A stretch of 64,000 nt of DNA, from NCBI RefSeq assembly GCF_024172165.1, contig NZ_JAMZEB010000002.1, positions 12,669,501-12,733,500 on the forward strand, given 5' to 3'. Below are positions 1 through 7,897 of this stretch, piece by piece. Each line of letters opens with the position of its first letter. Within the stretch, counting starts at the first letter, position 1. The position numbers were made by a program, and so were the translations under genes. The DNA comes from Nonomuraea thailandensis (GTDB lineage Bacteria > Actinomycetota > Actinomycetes > Streptosporangiales > Streptosporangiaceae). The notes beneath the pieces are model-generated. The model had not been told where the DNA came from, ran no database searches, and was given only the letters and a program-made list of their open reading frames with translations.

Positions 1-188
1 AGGTGGCCGGCTGGATACTCAACGACCACGAGCGGCTGGCCAAGGCGCAGCGCGCGGCCACCCGCGTACGCAAGCTGGTCCCGAAGCGGCTGCCCGGGCC
101 GCTGGCGGCCTGGACGGACACCCGGGACCTGCCCGAGATTCCCGAAGAATCCTTCAGAGACTGGTGGGAGCGGAATGAGCGCGCGTGA
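1..188 (+). CDS. lutB: LutB C-terminal end (lactate utilization Fe-S protein), partial
   Basis: The window opens inside this gene; only the last 61-62 codons are visible, with a TGA at 186-188. The fragment is basic and ends in FRDWWERN, like the C-terminal tail of LutB proteins, the iron-sulfur subunit of the LutABC complex that oxidises L-lactate to pyruvate. No cysteine motif lies in the visible part, so the call rests on this tail and on the 14-nt overlap with lutC. A GTG at position 3 is in frame but is very unlikely to be the start. Confidence 0.7.
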   Translation, partial: VAGWILNDHERLAKAQRAATRVRKLVPKRLPGPLAAWTDTRDLPEIPEESFRDWWERNERA

Positions 189-732
189 GGAGATCCTCGC
201 CAGGGTCCGCAAGGCCGTCGCCGGGGCGGAGGACGTCGAGATCCCCCGCGCCTACCGGACGGAACGGCGGCTCGACGACATCGTCGGGCTGTTCGCCGAG
301 CGGGTGGACGACTACCGGGCGATCGTGCACGTCGTCCCGGCGGCCGAGGTCCCCGGCAAGATCGACGAATGCCTCGGCGAGCGTCGCATGATCGTCCCCG
401 ACGGCTTCGACCGGGCGGGCGGCTGGGACGACGTGAACACCGCCGACGGCGTGGTCACGAACTGCGCCGTGGCCATCGCCGAGACCGGCACCATCGTCCT
501 CGACCACGGCCCCGGCCAGGGCACGAGGGCGCAGACGCTGGTCCCCGACTACCACCTGTGCGTGGTGCGGGCCGACCAGATCGTGCCGGGCGTGCCGGAG
601 GCCGTCGCCCGGCTCGACCCGGCCCGACCCCTCACCTGGATCAGCGGCCCCTCGGCCACCAGCGACATCGAGCTGAACCGGGTCGAGGGCGTGCACGGCC
701 CCCGCACCCTCGAAGTGATCATCAGTACCTGA
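175..732 (+). CDS. lutC: LutC, lactate utilization protein C (LUD domain)
   Basis: This 185-residue LUD-domain protein is the third subunit of the L-lactate oxidation complex. The conserved core ETGTIVLDHGPGQGTR lies near residues 103-118, followed by the PDYHLCVV strand, and the length is normal for LutC. The ATG at 175 follows a GGGAGCGG ribosome site and overlaps the end of lutB, indicating translational coupling. Its 3' end overlaps by 11 nt the convergent Vms1-type gene on the other strand. Confidence 0.9.
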   Translation: MSAREEILARVRKAVAGAEDVEIPRAYRTERRLDDIVGLFAERVDDYRAIVHVVPAAEVPGKIDECLGERRMIVPDGFDRAGGWDDVNTADGVVTNCAVAIAETGTIVLDHGPGQGTRAQTLVPDYHLCVVRADQIVPGVPEAVARLDPARPLTWISGPSATSDIELNRVEGVHGPRTLEVIIST

Positions 733-1744
733 GCACCGCGGCGACGTCCGTCACCGAGTCGGTGAACCACAGCTCGGCGTCCGTCATCGCGGCCGCCCTG
801 GCCAGCGCGGAGTCCGAGCGCTCCTGAACGGGCTCGTCCACGCCCCACCGCTGCAGCTCGCCCCGGTCGGTGGCGAGCTGCGTGCCGCCCTCGCCGATCC
901 ACACGGGGCCGGGCCGCTCGCCGGGCAGCAGCACCGCGTGCACCCGGCCCTCGCGCAGCGCCTGCGACACCCGCGCCATCCCGGTGGGGCCCGAGGCCTC
1001 CTGGTGGCGTTCGAGCAGCTCGGCGCGCCTGCGGTCGAGCCATTCGTCGAGCGCCTGCTCCACGTCCTGCTCGAACTGGCCGTGGTCGTCGCGGCTGCCG
1101 TGCTCCACCATCGTCACCCGGTCGGCCGACTTGGTGCCGAGGTGGTGCAGCAGGTACGAGCGTGACTTCGGCTCGCCCGCGACCAGGACGAGCTCGGCGC
1201 CGATCCTGCGTACCTGCTCGTCGATCTCCCGGGCCACGGCCTGGGCGTTCTTCTCCCAGACCTCGTCCACGGCGCGCTCGTACCGCTTCTGCGACCAGCC
1301 GCCCTGGGCGGTCTTCTGCAGCGGCCACGAGGCGGCCTCGACGGTCGCCTTGCGCGGCGAGCCGCCGCCGAACACCGTGAGCTCCGCCCCCGCGTGGTCC
1401 ACGATGACCCTGATGTGCGGCACGTTCTCGCCGCGCCGCATGAGCAGGGGCGTGACGTGCGGCAGCGTCGTCCAGGTGGCCAGCTCGTACGGCGCCTCGC
1501 GCAGCGACTCGGCCAGCACCACGTCACCGTGCGTGGCGAACAGCGCCCGCCCGGCGGCGGCGCTCAGCGCCTCGTCCTCCAGGGCGTCCAGCGTCGCCTT
1601 GTCGGCCTGGCCGGAGTGCCCGTTGAGCCGGTCGCGCACGCCGCGCCAGTGGCTGCGGCGCTCGGGCCCGGTGAGCGCGCCCAGGTACACCGAGGCGTAC
1701 GGGCCGCGCCGCTCGTACAGCGGCCTGATGAAGTCGAGCCGCAC
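722..1744 (-). CDS. Vms1/Ankzf1-type (baeRF family) protein, Rv2629-like
   Basis: 340 residues, GTG start at 1744 preceded by GGAGGTGG. The fold is that of the bacterial eRF1-like baeRF families: an N-terminal strand-rich part with DFIRPLYERRGPYASVYL, a central VIVDHAGAELTVFGG strand pair, and a C-terminal eRF1 domain-3-like region with VSQALREGRVHAVLLP. Eukaryotic Vms1 releases nascent chains from tRNA on stalled ribosomes, and the mycobacterial relative Rv2629 is hypoxia-induced. The function here is inferred only. It lies 3 nt after the DUF2795 gene, forming an apparent two-gene operon that converges on lutC. Confidence 0.75.
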   Translation of the reverse strand: MRLDFIRPLYERRGPYASVYLGALTGPERRSHWRGVRDRLNGHSGQADKATLDALEDEALSAAAGRALFATHGDVVLAESLREAPYELATWTTLPHVTPLLMRRGENVPHIRVIVDHAGAELTVFGGGSPRKATVEAASWPLQKTAQGGWSQKRYERAVDEVWEKNAQAVAREIDEQVRRIGAELVLVAGEPKSRSYLLHHLGTKSADRVTMVEHGSRDDHGQFEQDVEQALDEWLDRRRAELLERHQEASGPTGMARVSQALREGRVHAVLLPGERPGPVWIGEGGTQLATDRGELQRWGVDEPVQERSDSALARAAAMTDAELWFTDSVTDVAAVLRY

Positions 1745-1747
1745 CGG

Positions 1748-2155
1748 TCACCACCTCCGCTTCTCCACGCCGATGCCGAGCGCCTTGGCGACGTCGGCCA
1801 TGTTCGTGTAGTCGCGCTCGGGCAGGGACTCGACCATGTCGATCACCGGGTCGGGCGCGCCCTCGCGGCGGGCGCGGGCCAGCAGCTCGCGCTTGGACGA
1901 GGGCCAGTGGGTGTCGCTCAGCCACTTGGCGAGGTCGCTGCGGACGTTGACGTCCCGCTGCGTCATGCCTTCGGGCACGCCTGGCTCGTGTCCCGGCGGG
2001 TAGGAGCTACGCGTTTCCTCACCGGGCGCCGGCATGGCCTCGGGTTCCTTCCACTCCTCGGCATGCGTCGTGCCGCCGCCGCGGACCATGCCCTCGGTCT
2101 CGTGCTTCTGCTCGTCGTCCAGGCGGGGCCCGTGCTTGTCGCTCCCACGTTCCAT
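1748..2155 (-). CDS. DUF2795 domain protein
   Basis: A 135-residue acidic, hydrophilic protein. The first 70 residues are low complexity and probably disordered; residues 78-133 form a DUF2795 domain (SDLAKWLSDTHWPSSKRELLARA, then a PDPVIDMVESLP segment and VAKALG). DUF2795 proteins are small actinobacterial proteins of unknown role, often found near stress or ribosome-associated genes. I chose the ATG at 2155 because a GGGGAG site lies upstream and the first 18 codons of the longer frame look unlike coding sequence. It leads the Vms1-type gene by 3 nt. Confidence 0.75.
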   Translation of the reverse strand: MERGSDKHGPRLDDEQKHETEGMVRGGGTTHAEEWKEPEAMPAPGEETRSSYPPGHEPGVPEGMTQRDVNVRSDLAKWLSDTHWPSSKRELLARARREGAPDPVIDMVESLPERDYTNMADVAKALGIGVEKRRW

Positions 2156-2219
2156 AATCAGCCTCACTCCCCTCAATGCGCCCCTACCCCCGCTTTCGTG
2201 GGCAAACATCGCGACTGTG

Positions 2220-2225
2220 TACCCT
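2220..2225 (+). promoter_or_regulatory. Candidate -10 box, leaderless GNAT gene
   Basis: TACCCT is followed after 7 nt by an in-frame GTG with no ribosome site, the spacing expected for transcription starting at the start codon. No good -35 is seen. Confidence 0.4.
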
Positions 2226-2232
2226 CCACAGC

Positions 2233-3312
2233 GTGTTCGATCCCGACGTGAGCATCGCCACGGAACGGCTTACGCTCCGGCCGTTCGGCCCCAAGGACAC
2301 CCTCCGCATCCGCTCCATCGTGCAGTCCGGCGCCCGCTTCCTCCCGCCGGGCGCGCCCGACAGGGTCTCGGGGATCGCCCCCTGGCTGATGCACGGCGTG
2401 CACGAGCTGCGCCGCTCGGGCCAGGGCGTCCACCTGGCCATGACGGACGCCGAGGGGATCATCGTGGGAGCGATCAGCCTGTTCAGGACCTCGTGGAGCG
2501 CGGGCACGACCGAGGTCGGGTACGGCGTCCACCCCCTCTACCGGAGCCGCGGCTTCGCCACCGAGGCGGTGCGCGGCCTGACGGCCTGGGCACTCGACAC
2601 CATGGGGCTGCGCAGGATCGACCTGACCGCCAGGCTGGACAACCTCGCCTCGCTCCGCGTCGCCGCCAAGGCGGGCTTCACCTGGGAAGGCGTGCTGCGT
2701 GACGCGGTGCTGGACGAGGACGGGGCGCACGACCTCGTCATCCTCGGCCTGCTGCGCCATGACAGGCGCCTGCCCGCCGTCACCCTGCCGAGGACGGAGC
2801 TGCGTACCCAGCGGCTGCTCCTGCGCCCGCAGACGCTCGCGGACGTCCCCGACCTGGCCGTCACCGGGGCGGACCCGCTGACCCAGGCGTACACGGGGGT
2901 GCCGCGCGGCTACGACGAGGAGCACGCGCGCGGCTACGTCGCCCACGCCGAGCGCACGCAACTGAGGGGCCTGGGCGCCGCCTGGACGGGCGAGGAGCTG
3001 GCCACCGGCCGCTTCGCGCTCAACGTGGACCTGCGCGACGTCAACTGGAGCAGCAGGACCGCCGAGGTCGGCTACATGACCGCCCCCTGGGCCAGGGGCA
3101 ACGGGTACGCGGGCGAGGCCGTGCGGAAGATCGCACGCTGGCTGTTCGAGCAGCACGGCTTCAGCCGGCTCCAGCTCCGCGCCGCCCCCGCCAACACCGC
3201 CTCCCAGCGGGTGGCGGAGAAGGCCGGATTCGTCCGCGAGGGCGTCGCCCGCGCCTCGCTCGGCGGCCAGGACCTGGTCGTCTACAGCCTCATCCCCTCG
3301 GACCTGGCCTGA
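2233..3312 (+). CDS. Tandem GNAT (RimJ/RimL-type) acetyltransferase
   Basis: About 359 residues with two consecutive GNAT domains. The first begins IATERLTLRPF and has VGYGVHPLYRSRGFATEAV; the second begins LRTQRLLLRPQ and has VGYMTAPWARGNGYAGEAV. Both end in the SLRVAAKAGF or SQRVAEKAGF motif typical of RimJ/RimL N-acetyltransferases that act on protein N termini or small amines. Substrates are unknown. Start choice is uncertain: GTG 2233 fits a leaderless transcript, GTG 2248 is also possible, and the upstream ATG at 2176 would add 19 non-GNAT residues. Divergent from the DUF2795 gene. Confidence 0.85.
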   Translation: MFDPDVSIATERLTLRPFGPKDTLRIRSIVQSGARFLPPGAPDRVSGIAPWLMHGVHELRRSGQGVHLAMTDAEGIIVGAISLFRTSWSAGTTEVGYGVHPLYRSRGFATEAVRGLTAWALDTMGLRRIDLTARLDNLASLRVAAKAGFTWEGVLRDAVLDEDGAHDLVILGLLRHDRRLPAVTLPRTELRTQRLLLRPQTLADVPDLAVTGADPLTQAYTGVPRGYDEEHARGYVAHAERTQLRGLGAAWTGEELATGRFALNVDLRDVNWSSRTAEVGYMTAPWARGNGYAGEAVRKIARWLFEQHGFSRLQLRAAPANTASQRVAEKAGFVREGVARASLGGQDLVVYSLIPSDLA

Positions 3313-3392
3313 GGGGACACCGGACTGACCCCGGCACCCTTTGTGAAACCACCCCGCAGCCGTCACCCTTGAGGTGAGGACGGTGAGGCGCA

Positions 3393-4568
3393 ATGATCAC
3401 GGTTGTCGGCTGGGACGGATCCGAGCTCTCGGCCAAGGCGGTGGGCAGGCTGCGGGAGGCCAGGCTCGTCGTGGGCCCCGACGCCGTTCTCGGGCAGCTC
3501 CAGCTGACCGCGGCGACCGCGGCCGACGGGGCGCTGCTGGAGGCGCTCGACGACCACTTGGAGCACGGTGAGGGCCCCGCCGTCGTGCTCGCGGACGGCG
3601 ATCCCGGCTTCTTCGGCGCCGTGCGCAGGCTGCGCGCGCACGGGCTCAAGCCCGAGGTGCTGCCCGCCACCTCGCTCGTCACCCGCGCCTTCGCCTGCGC
3701 CGGGCTCAACTGGGAGGACGCGCTCGTCGTCGCCCCGTCCGGCCCGCGCCAGCTCAACAGGGCGGTCAACGCCTGCCGCGCCCACCCCAAGGTCGCGCTG
3801 CTGGTCGCGCCCGGCGTCGGCCCCGGCGAGCTCGCCAGGGAGCTGGCGCCCACCACGCCGCGCGCGCTGATCGTCTGCGAGGACCTCGGCGGGCCCGACG
3901 AGCGCGTCACGCACAGCCGCATGGGCGAGGCCACGACCAGGCCGTGGAAGGACCCCGACGTGGTGCTCGTCATCGACCCGCTGCACCAGCCCAAGGAGCC
4001 GGGCTGGGTCGCCGGGGCGCAGCCGGGCCCGTCGGAGTGGGCGCTGCCGTTCGAGGGCGGGATGCCGCCGGAGGCGCGGGCGTACGTGCTGGCCAAGCTG
4101 GGGCCCCGCCTCGGCGACCTGGTGTGGGACGTCGGCGCGGGCACCGGCCAGATCGCCGTCGAGTGCGCCCGGCTCGGCGCGGCCGTCGTGGCCGTCGAGC
4201 GCGACGAGGAACGCTGCGCGAAGCTGCGTGCCAACGTGCTCGAACACGGCGTCAAAGTGGCCCTGACCAGGGGGCAGGCGCCGCCCGCGCTGGAGCCGCT
4301 GCCCGACCCCGACGCCGTCTTCGTGGGCGGCGGCGGCCTCGACGTGATCGTCGCGTGCGCCGCCAGGGGCCCGCGCGTGCTCGTGTGCGCGCTGCGCAAG
4401 GTCGAGCAGGTCGCCGCCGTGCTCGGGCGGCTGCGCGAGCAGGGGTACCGCGGCGAGGGCACCCAGATCCTGGTCTCCAAGCTGGTGCTCGACCCCGACG
4501 GCACCCACAGCCTGGCCGCCCGCGACCCGGTCTTCGTGGTGCACGCGACGCCCGCGCACACAGGGTGA
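3393..4568 (+). CDS. cobL: CobL, precorrin-6Y C5,15-methyltransferase (CbiE-CbiT fusion)
   Basis: 391 residues joining two enzymes of corrin ring synthesis. Residues 1-195 are a CbiE-type tetrapyrrole methylase (MITVVGWDGSELS, VVLADGDPGFFGAV); residues 205-385 are a CbiT-type SAM methyltransferase with the DVGAGTGQIAVECARL binding loop near residue 246. The pair methylates C5 and C15 and removes the C12 acetate of precorrin-6Y. ATG 3393 is preceded by GGTGAGG. It leads a rightward row of corrin genes (chelatase, cobT), so this is part of adenosylcobalamin synthesis. No cobalamin riboswitch is recognisable in the 80 nt upstream. Confidence 0.92.
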   Translation: MITVVGWDGSELSAKAVGRLREARLVVGPDAVLGQLQLTAATAADGALLEALDDHLEHGEGPAVVLADGDPGFFGAVRRLRAHGLKPEVLPATSLVTRAFACAGLNWEDALVVAPSGPRQLNRAVNACRAHPKVALLVAPGVGPGELARELAPTTPRALIVCEDLGGPDERVTHSRMGEATTRPWKDPDVVLVIDPLHQPKEPGWVAGAQPGPSEWALPFEGGMPPEARAYVLAKLGPRLGDLVWDVGAGTGQIAVECARLGAAVVAVERDEERCAKLRANVLEHGVKVALTRGQAPPALEPLPDPDAVFVGGGGLDVIVACAARGPRVLVCALRKVEQVAAVLGRLREQGYRGEGTQILVSKLVLDPDGTHSLAARDPVFVVHATPAHTG

Positions 4569-4637
4569 CCTGTTCCGCACAGGGGCGCATCGGTTATCCT
4601 CGCGTGTCTTTGTCCACCGCACCGGAGAACCCTCACG

Positions 4638-5483
4638 ATGAAGCCGCCGCTCCTGCTGATCGGGCAGGGCTCCCAGGATGACGCCTACGCAGCCGAGTTC
4701 GGCAGGTTCGTACACCGCCTGCGCTGCCGACTCGACCAGTCCGGCGCCGACGTCTCGGGGGGTTACCTGGAGCGGGCCACGCCGCGGCTGAGCGAGTCCG
4801 TCGCCTCCCTGGTCGCGCGCGGGCATCACCGGCTCGTGGCGCTGCCGCTCAGCCTGAGCAGGCTGGGCGAGGAGTTCCCCGCCGCGATGGCGCTGGAGCA
4901 GCAGCGCCACCCCACGCTGATGTACGACTACGGCCGCCCGCTCGGCCCCGACCCGCGGGTGCTGGCGCTGCTGGCCGAGCGGCTCAACGAGGCCGCCACC
5001 GAGCTGGCCAGGCCGCGCGCGCTGGAGCTGGCGGGCGCCAGGCCCCGGCTGCGCGCCGTCGACTCCCCGCCGGCCGAGGACCTCCACCAGCACATCGAGC
5101 CGGGGGAGACCGCCGTCGTGCTGGTCGGCGAGGGCTCCACCGACGCCACCGCCAACGCCGAGGTCCACCGCGTCTCCCGGCTGTTCTGGGAGACGCACGC
5201 CTACGACTTCATGACCGTCGAGACCGCGTTCGTCTCCGTCACCCCGCCCGGGGTGCCCGGCGGGCTGGAGCGCTGCCGCCGGCTGGGGGCCAAGCGGGTG
5301 ATCGTGGTGCCGTACCTGCTGTTCGCGGGGGGCCTGCTGGAGCGGGTGTGGGCGCAGGCGCTGGCGTACGGCGCCGGCCACCCCGACCTCGACATCCGCT
5401 GCGCCGAGGTGATCGGCGACTGCGAGACCCTGGCCGACGTCGTGATCGACCGGTACGAGGAAGCGCTCCAGCTCGTCCACTGA
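4638..5483 (+). CDS. CbiX-like sirohydrochlorin chelatase family protein
   Basis: 281 residues made of two CbiX-like halves (about 1-130 and 145-281), the layout of long CbiX proteins that insert cobalt or iron into sirohydrochlorin. The second half, with STDATANAEVHRVSRLFWE and CRRLGAKRVIVVPYLLFAGG, matches actinobacterial CbiX well. The first half reads IGQGSQDD where most homologues have GHG(T/S)RD, and the second metal-site histidine (AGHxK in relatives) appears as LGEEF. Key metal ligands therefore seem replaced, and activity is uncertain. It lies 69 nt after cobL and just before cobT, which supports a role in corrin or siroheme metallation. Confidence 0.8.
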   Translation: MKPPLLLIGQGSQDDAYAAEFGRFVHRLRCRLDQSGADVSGGYLERATPRLSESVASLVARGHHRLVALPLSLSRLGEEFPAAMALEQQRHPTLMYDYGRPLGPDPRVLALLAERLNEAATELARPRALELAGARPRLRAVDSPPAEDLHQHIEPGETAVVLVGEGSTDATANAEVHRVSRLFWETHAYDFMTVETAFVSVTPPGVPGGLERCRRLGAKRVIVVPYLLFAGGLLERVWAQALAYGAGHPDLDIRCAEVIGDCETLADVVIDRYEEALQLVH

Positions 5484-5499
5484 CGTCTACGGCTCGTGC

Positions 5500-5618
5500 G
5501 GCTCTTGGTCGTGCGGCTCTTGGAGGTTCGGACCGTGATCGTTCGGCCCTTGGATGTTCGGATCGTGACGCTCGGCTCTTGGAGGTTCGGATCGTGACGC
5601 TTGGCTCTTGGAGGTTCC
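5500..5618 (+). repeat. Degenerate 29-30 bp tandem repeats carrying RBS-GTG units before cobT
   Basis: GGCTCTTGG recurs at 5500, 5515, 5545, 5574 and 5603, so the last units have a 29-30 bp period. Units 3-5 each repeat an SD-like GGAGG (GGATG in one) followed by TTCGG(A/C)TCGTG. GTG codons at 5535, 5565 and 5594 therefore open short frames that stop at or before 5629. The last unit supplies the cobT ribosome site, GGAGG at 5610-5614. Confidence 0.8.
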
Positions 5619-6689
5619 GTGTTCGCTGAGACGCTGGCGGCGATCCGTCCCGCCGACCCGGAGGCGCTCGCCGAGGCCCGCGCCCACCAGGACCGCCTCA
5701 CCAAGCCGCGCGGCTCGCTGGGCGTGCTGGAGGAGGTCGCGGTCCGCCTGGCGGGCGCGGCCGGCGTCAGCCCGCCGCCCATGCCCGAGCCGGCGGCGCT
5801 GGCCATCTTCGCCGCCGACCACGGCGTGCACGCGCGCGGCGTCAGCCCGTGGCCGCAGGAGGTCACGGTGCAGATGGTGGCCAACTTCCTGTCCGGCGGC
5901 GCCGTCGCCAACGCCTTCGCCGCCCAGGCCGGGGCGTCCGTGACCGTGGTGGACGTGGGCGTCGCCGCCGACCTGCCCGACGCCCCGAACCTGGTCAACC
6001 ACAAGATCGCGTACGGCACCGCCGACCTCTCGCAGGGCCCCGCCATGACCGTCGACCAGGCCGTCCAGGCGCTGGAGGCCGGCATCGTCGTGGCCAGGGA
6101 CCTGGTCGCCAAGGGCGCGCGCTGCCTGATCACCGGCGACATGGGCATCGCCAACACCACCGCCTCCGCCGCCCTCGTCTCCGCCTTCACCGGCAGGGAC
6201 CCGGCCGAGGTGACCGGCCGGGGCACGGGCATCGACGACGACACGCACGCGCACAAGGTCGGCATCGTGCGCGCGGCCCTGCGCGCGAACGCGGTGACCG
6301 ACGCCTCCTCCTCGCCCAGCGAGGCGTTGCGGGCGCTGGCGGCCGTCGGCGGGTTCGAGCACGCGGCCATCGCCGGCTTCATCCTGGCCGGTGCGGCGCT
6401 GCGCGTGCCGGTGATCCTCGACGGCGTCATCGCCGGAGCCGCCGCCCTGGTGGCCGCCGCGCTCGACCCGGCCGCGCTCGACCACTGCGTGGCGGGCCAC
6501 CGCTCCGCCGAGCCCGGCCACGCCGCCGCGCTGGCCCACCTGGGGCTGCGCCCGCTCGTGGAGCTGGAGCTCCGGCTCGGCGAGGGCACGGGCGGCCTGC
6601 TGGCGCACCCGATGGTGTGCGCGGCGGTACGCGTGATGCACGACGTGGCGACGTTCGACTCGGCGGGAGTAACCGAGAAGCCCGTGTGA
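5619..6689 (+). CDS. cobT: CobT, nicotinate-nucleotide:dimethylbenzimidazole phosphoribosyltransferase
   Basis: 356 residues. It makes alpha-ribazole phosphate for the lower ligand of cobalamin. Diagnostic segments are DRLTKPRGSLG near residue 27, FAADHGVHARGVSPWPQEVT near 65-85, the GDMGIANTT loop near 170, and GEGTGG near 320 containing the catalytic glutamate of the family. I chose GTG 5619 because family members begin about 10 residues before AIRP. The SD GGAGG lies only 4 nt upstream, inside the repeat array. A TTG at 5601 would give a 362-residue form. Its last 18 codons are imperfectly duplicated downstream (6726-6778). Confidence 0.92.
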   Translation: MFAETLAAIRPADPEALAEARAHQDRLTKPRGSLGVLEEVAVRLAGAAGVSPPPMPEPAALAIFAADHGVHARGVSPWPQEVTVQMVANFLSGGAVANAFAAQAGASVTVVDVGVAADLPDAPNLVNHKIAYGTADLSQGPAMTVDQAVQALEAGIVVARDLVAKGARCLITGDMGIANTTASAALVSAFTGRDPAEVTGRGTGIDDDTHAHKVGIVRAALRANAVTDASSSPSEALRALAAVGGFEHAAIAGFILAGAALRVPVILDGVIAGAAALVAAALDPAALDHCVAGHRSAEPGHAAALAHLGLRPLVELELRLGEGTGGLLAHPMVCAAVRVMHDVATFDSAGVTEKPV

Positions 6690-6725
6690 CAGACGTGACG
6701 ACGTCCGGCCCGACAGGGCCTGTGC

Positions 6726-6778
6726 GATGGACGTGGCGATGCCCCGACTGGGCAGGAGTGACGGAAAAGCCCGTGTGA
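6726..6778 (+). repeat. Partial duplicate of the cobT 3' end
   Basis: Positions 6635-6689 (end of cobT, coding GVTEKPV and stop) and 6726-6778 are imperfect direct repeats. Both start GATG and end in the same AAGCCCGTGTGA, so the stop codon is copied as well. The copy sits in the cobT-ureohydrolase intergenic space and is not translated in a known gene. Confidence 0.75.
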
Positions 6779-6804
6779 TGATGGGGCACTGGAGGTAAGG
6801 CACA

Positions 6805-7818
6805 GTGTCTCGTTATGGACCCATGTTCGGCCCCGACATCACGTTCCTCGGGGTGGACCGCTGCGACGTGAACGACTCCGCCAGCTACGCGGGCGCCGAC
6901 GTGGTGATCATCGGCGCCCCGTTCGACGGCGGCACGTCCAACCGGCCCGGCGCGAGGTTCGGGCCCATGGCGCTGCGCCAGGCCTGCTACCTGCCGCACG
7001 ACGGCTCCAGGCCCAGCCTCGCGCTGCGCGTGGACGCCCTGCGCGACCTGCGGGTCCTGGACGCCGGTGACGTGGAGTGCTACTCCGGGGACGTCGAGGG
7101 CTCGCTGGCGGCCATCGAGGAGGCGGTGCACCGGGTGGCCTCGTCCGGGGCGATCCCGCTGGTGCTCGGGGGCGACCACACGGTGGCGCTGCCGGACGCG
7201 CGGGGGACCGCCAGGGCGTACGCGGCCGGGCGCACCTCGATGATCCACTTCGACGCGCACGCCGACACGGGCGACATCACCTTCGGCCACCTGTACGGGC
7301 ACGGCCAGCCCATGCGGCGGCTCATCGAGTCCGGCGCCATCAGGGGCGATCGGTTCCTGCAGATCGGCCTGCGCGGCTACTGGCCCGAGCCGGAGACGCT
7401 CGGCTGGATGGCTCAGCAAAACATGCGTTCCTATGAGATGACGGAAATCGTGGCTCGCGGGCTGGACGAATGCCTGACCGAGTCGTTCCGGATCGCGCTC
7501 GACGAGTGCGACCAGATCTTCCTGTCCGTGGACATCGACGTCTGCGACCCCGGCCACGCCCCCGGCACCGGCACACCCGAGCCGGGCGGCCTGACAGCCC
7601 GGCAGCTCCTGGATGCGGTGCGCCGGATCTGCTACGAGATGCCGGTGGCCGGCATGGAGGTGGTCGAGGTGGCGCCGCCGTACGACCACGCGGACATCAC
7701 CGCGTTCCTCGGCAACCGGGTTATCCTTGAAGCCTTGTCAGCGATGGCCAGACGCCGCAAGGACGATGAGGGCGGGCCTCGCTGGGATCCGCGGCAGCCC
7801 CTTCTTGACGGGCGTTGA
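6805..7818 (+). CDS. speB: Agmatinase/guanidinobutyrase-family ureohydrolase
   Basis: 337 residues of the arginase-agmatinase family, which hydrolyse guanidino compounds to urea. The two-manganese ligands are visible: GGDHT near residue 123, FDAHADTGD near 148-153, and SVDIDVCDP near 234-240. The N-terminal GADVVIIGAPFDGGTSNRPG is typical of the agmatinase/guanidinobutyrase branch, so agmatine or guanidinobutyrate is the likely substrate; which one cannot be decided from sequence. It lies between cobT and cysG on the same strand but has no evident corrin role. GTG start at 6805. Confidence 0.85.
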   Translation: MSRYGPMFGPDITFLGVDRCDVNDSASYAGADVVIIGAPFDGGTSNRPGARFGPMALRQACYLPHDGSRPSLALRVDALRDLRVLDAGDVECYSGDVEGSLAAIEEAVHRVASSGAIPLVLGGDHTVALPDARGTARAYAAGRTSMIHFDAHADTGDITFGHLYGHGQPMRRLIESGAIRGDRFLQIGLRGYWPEPETLGWMAQQNMRSYEMTEIVARGLDECLTESFRIALDECDQIFLSVDIDVCDPGHAPGTGTPEPGGLTARQLLDAVRRICYEMPVAGMEVVEVAPPYDHADITAFLGNRVILEALSAMARRRKDDEGGPRWDPRQPLLDGR

Positions 7819-7897
7819 CCCGTGCGCAGCAAATGACACATGCGGAGCCGGTAGGTTTACCTCCTAACACAACCTTCGCGAACGGGAGATTCCCCCC

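Noticed and set aside
3313..3392. Cobalamin riboswitch before cobL
   Set aside because: Only 80 nt and no recognisable B12-box or core helices.
3363..5480. 705-codon minus-strand frame across cobL and the chelatase gene
   Set aside because: High-GC shadow frame of two well-supported genes; no family motif.
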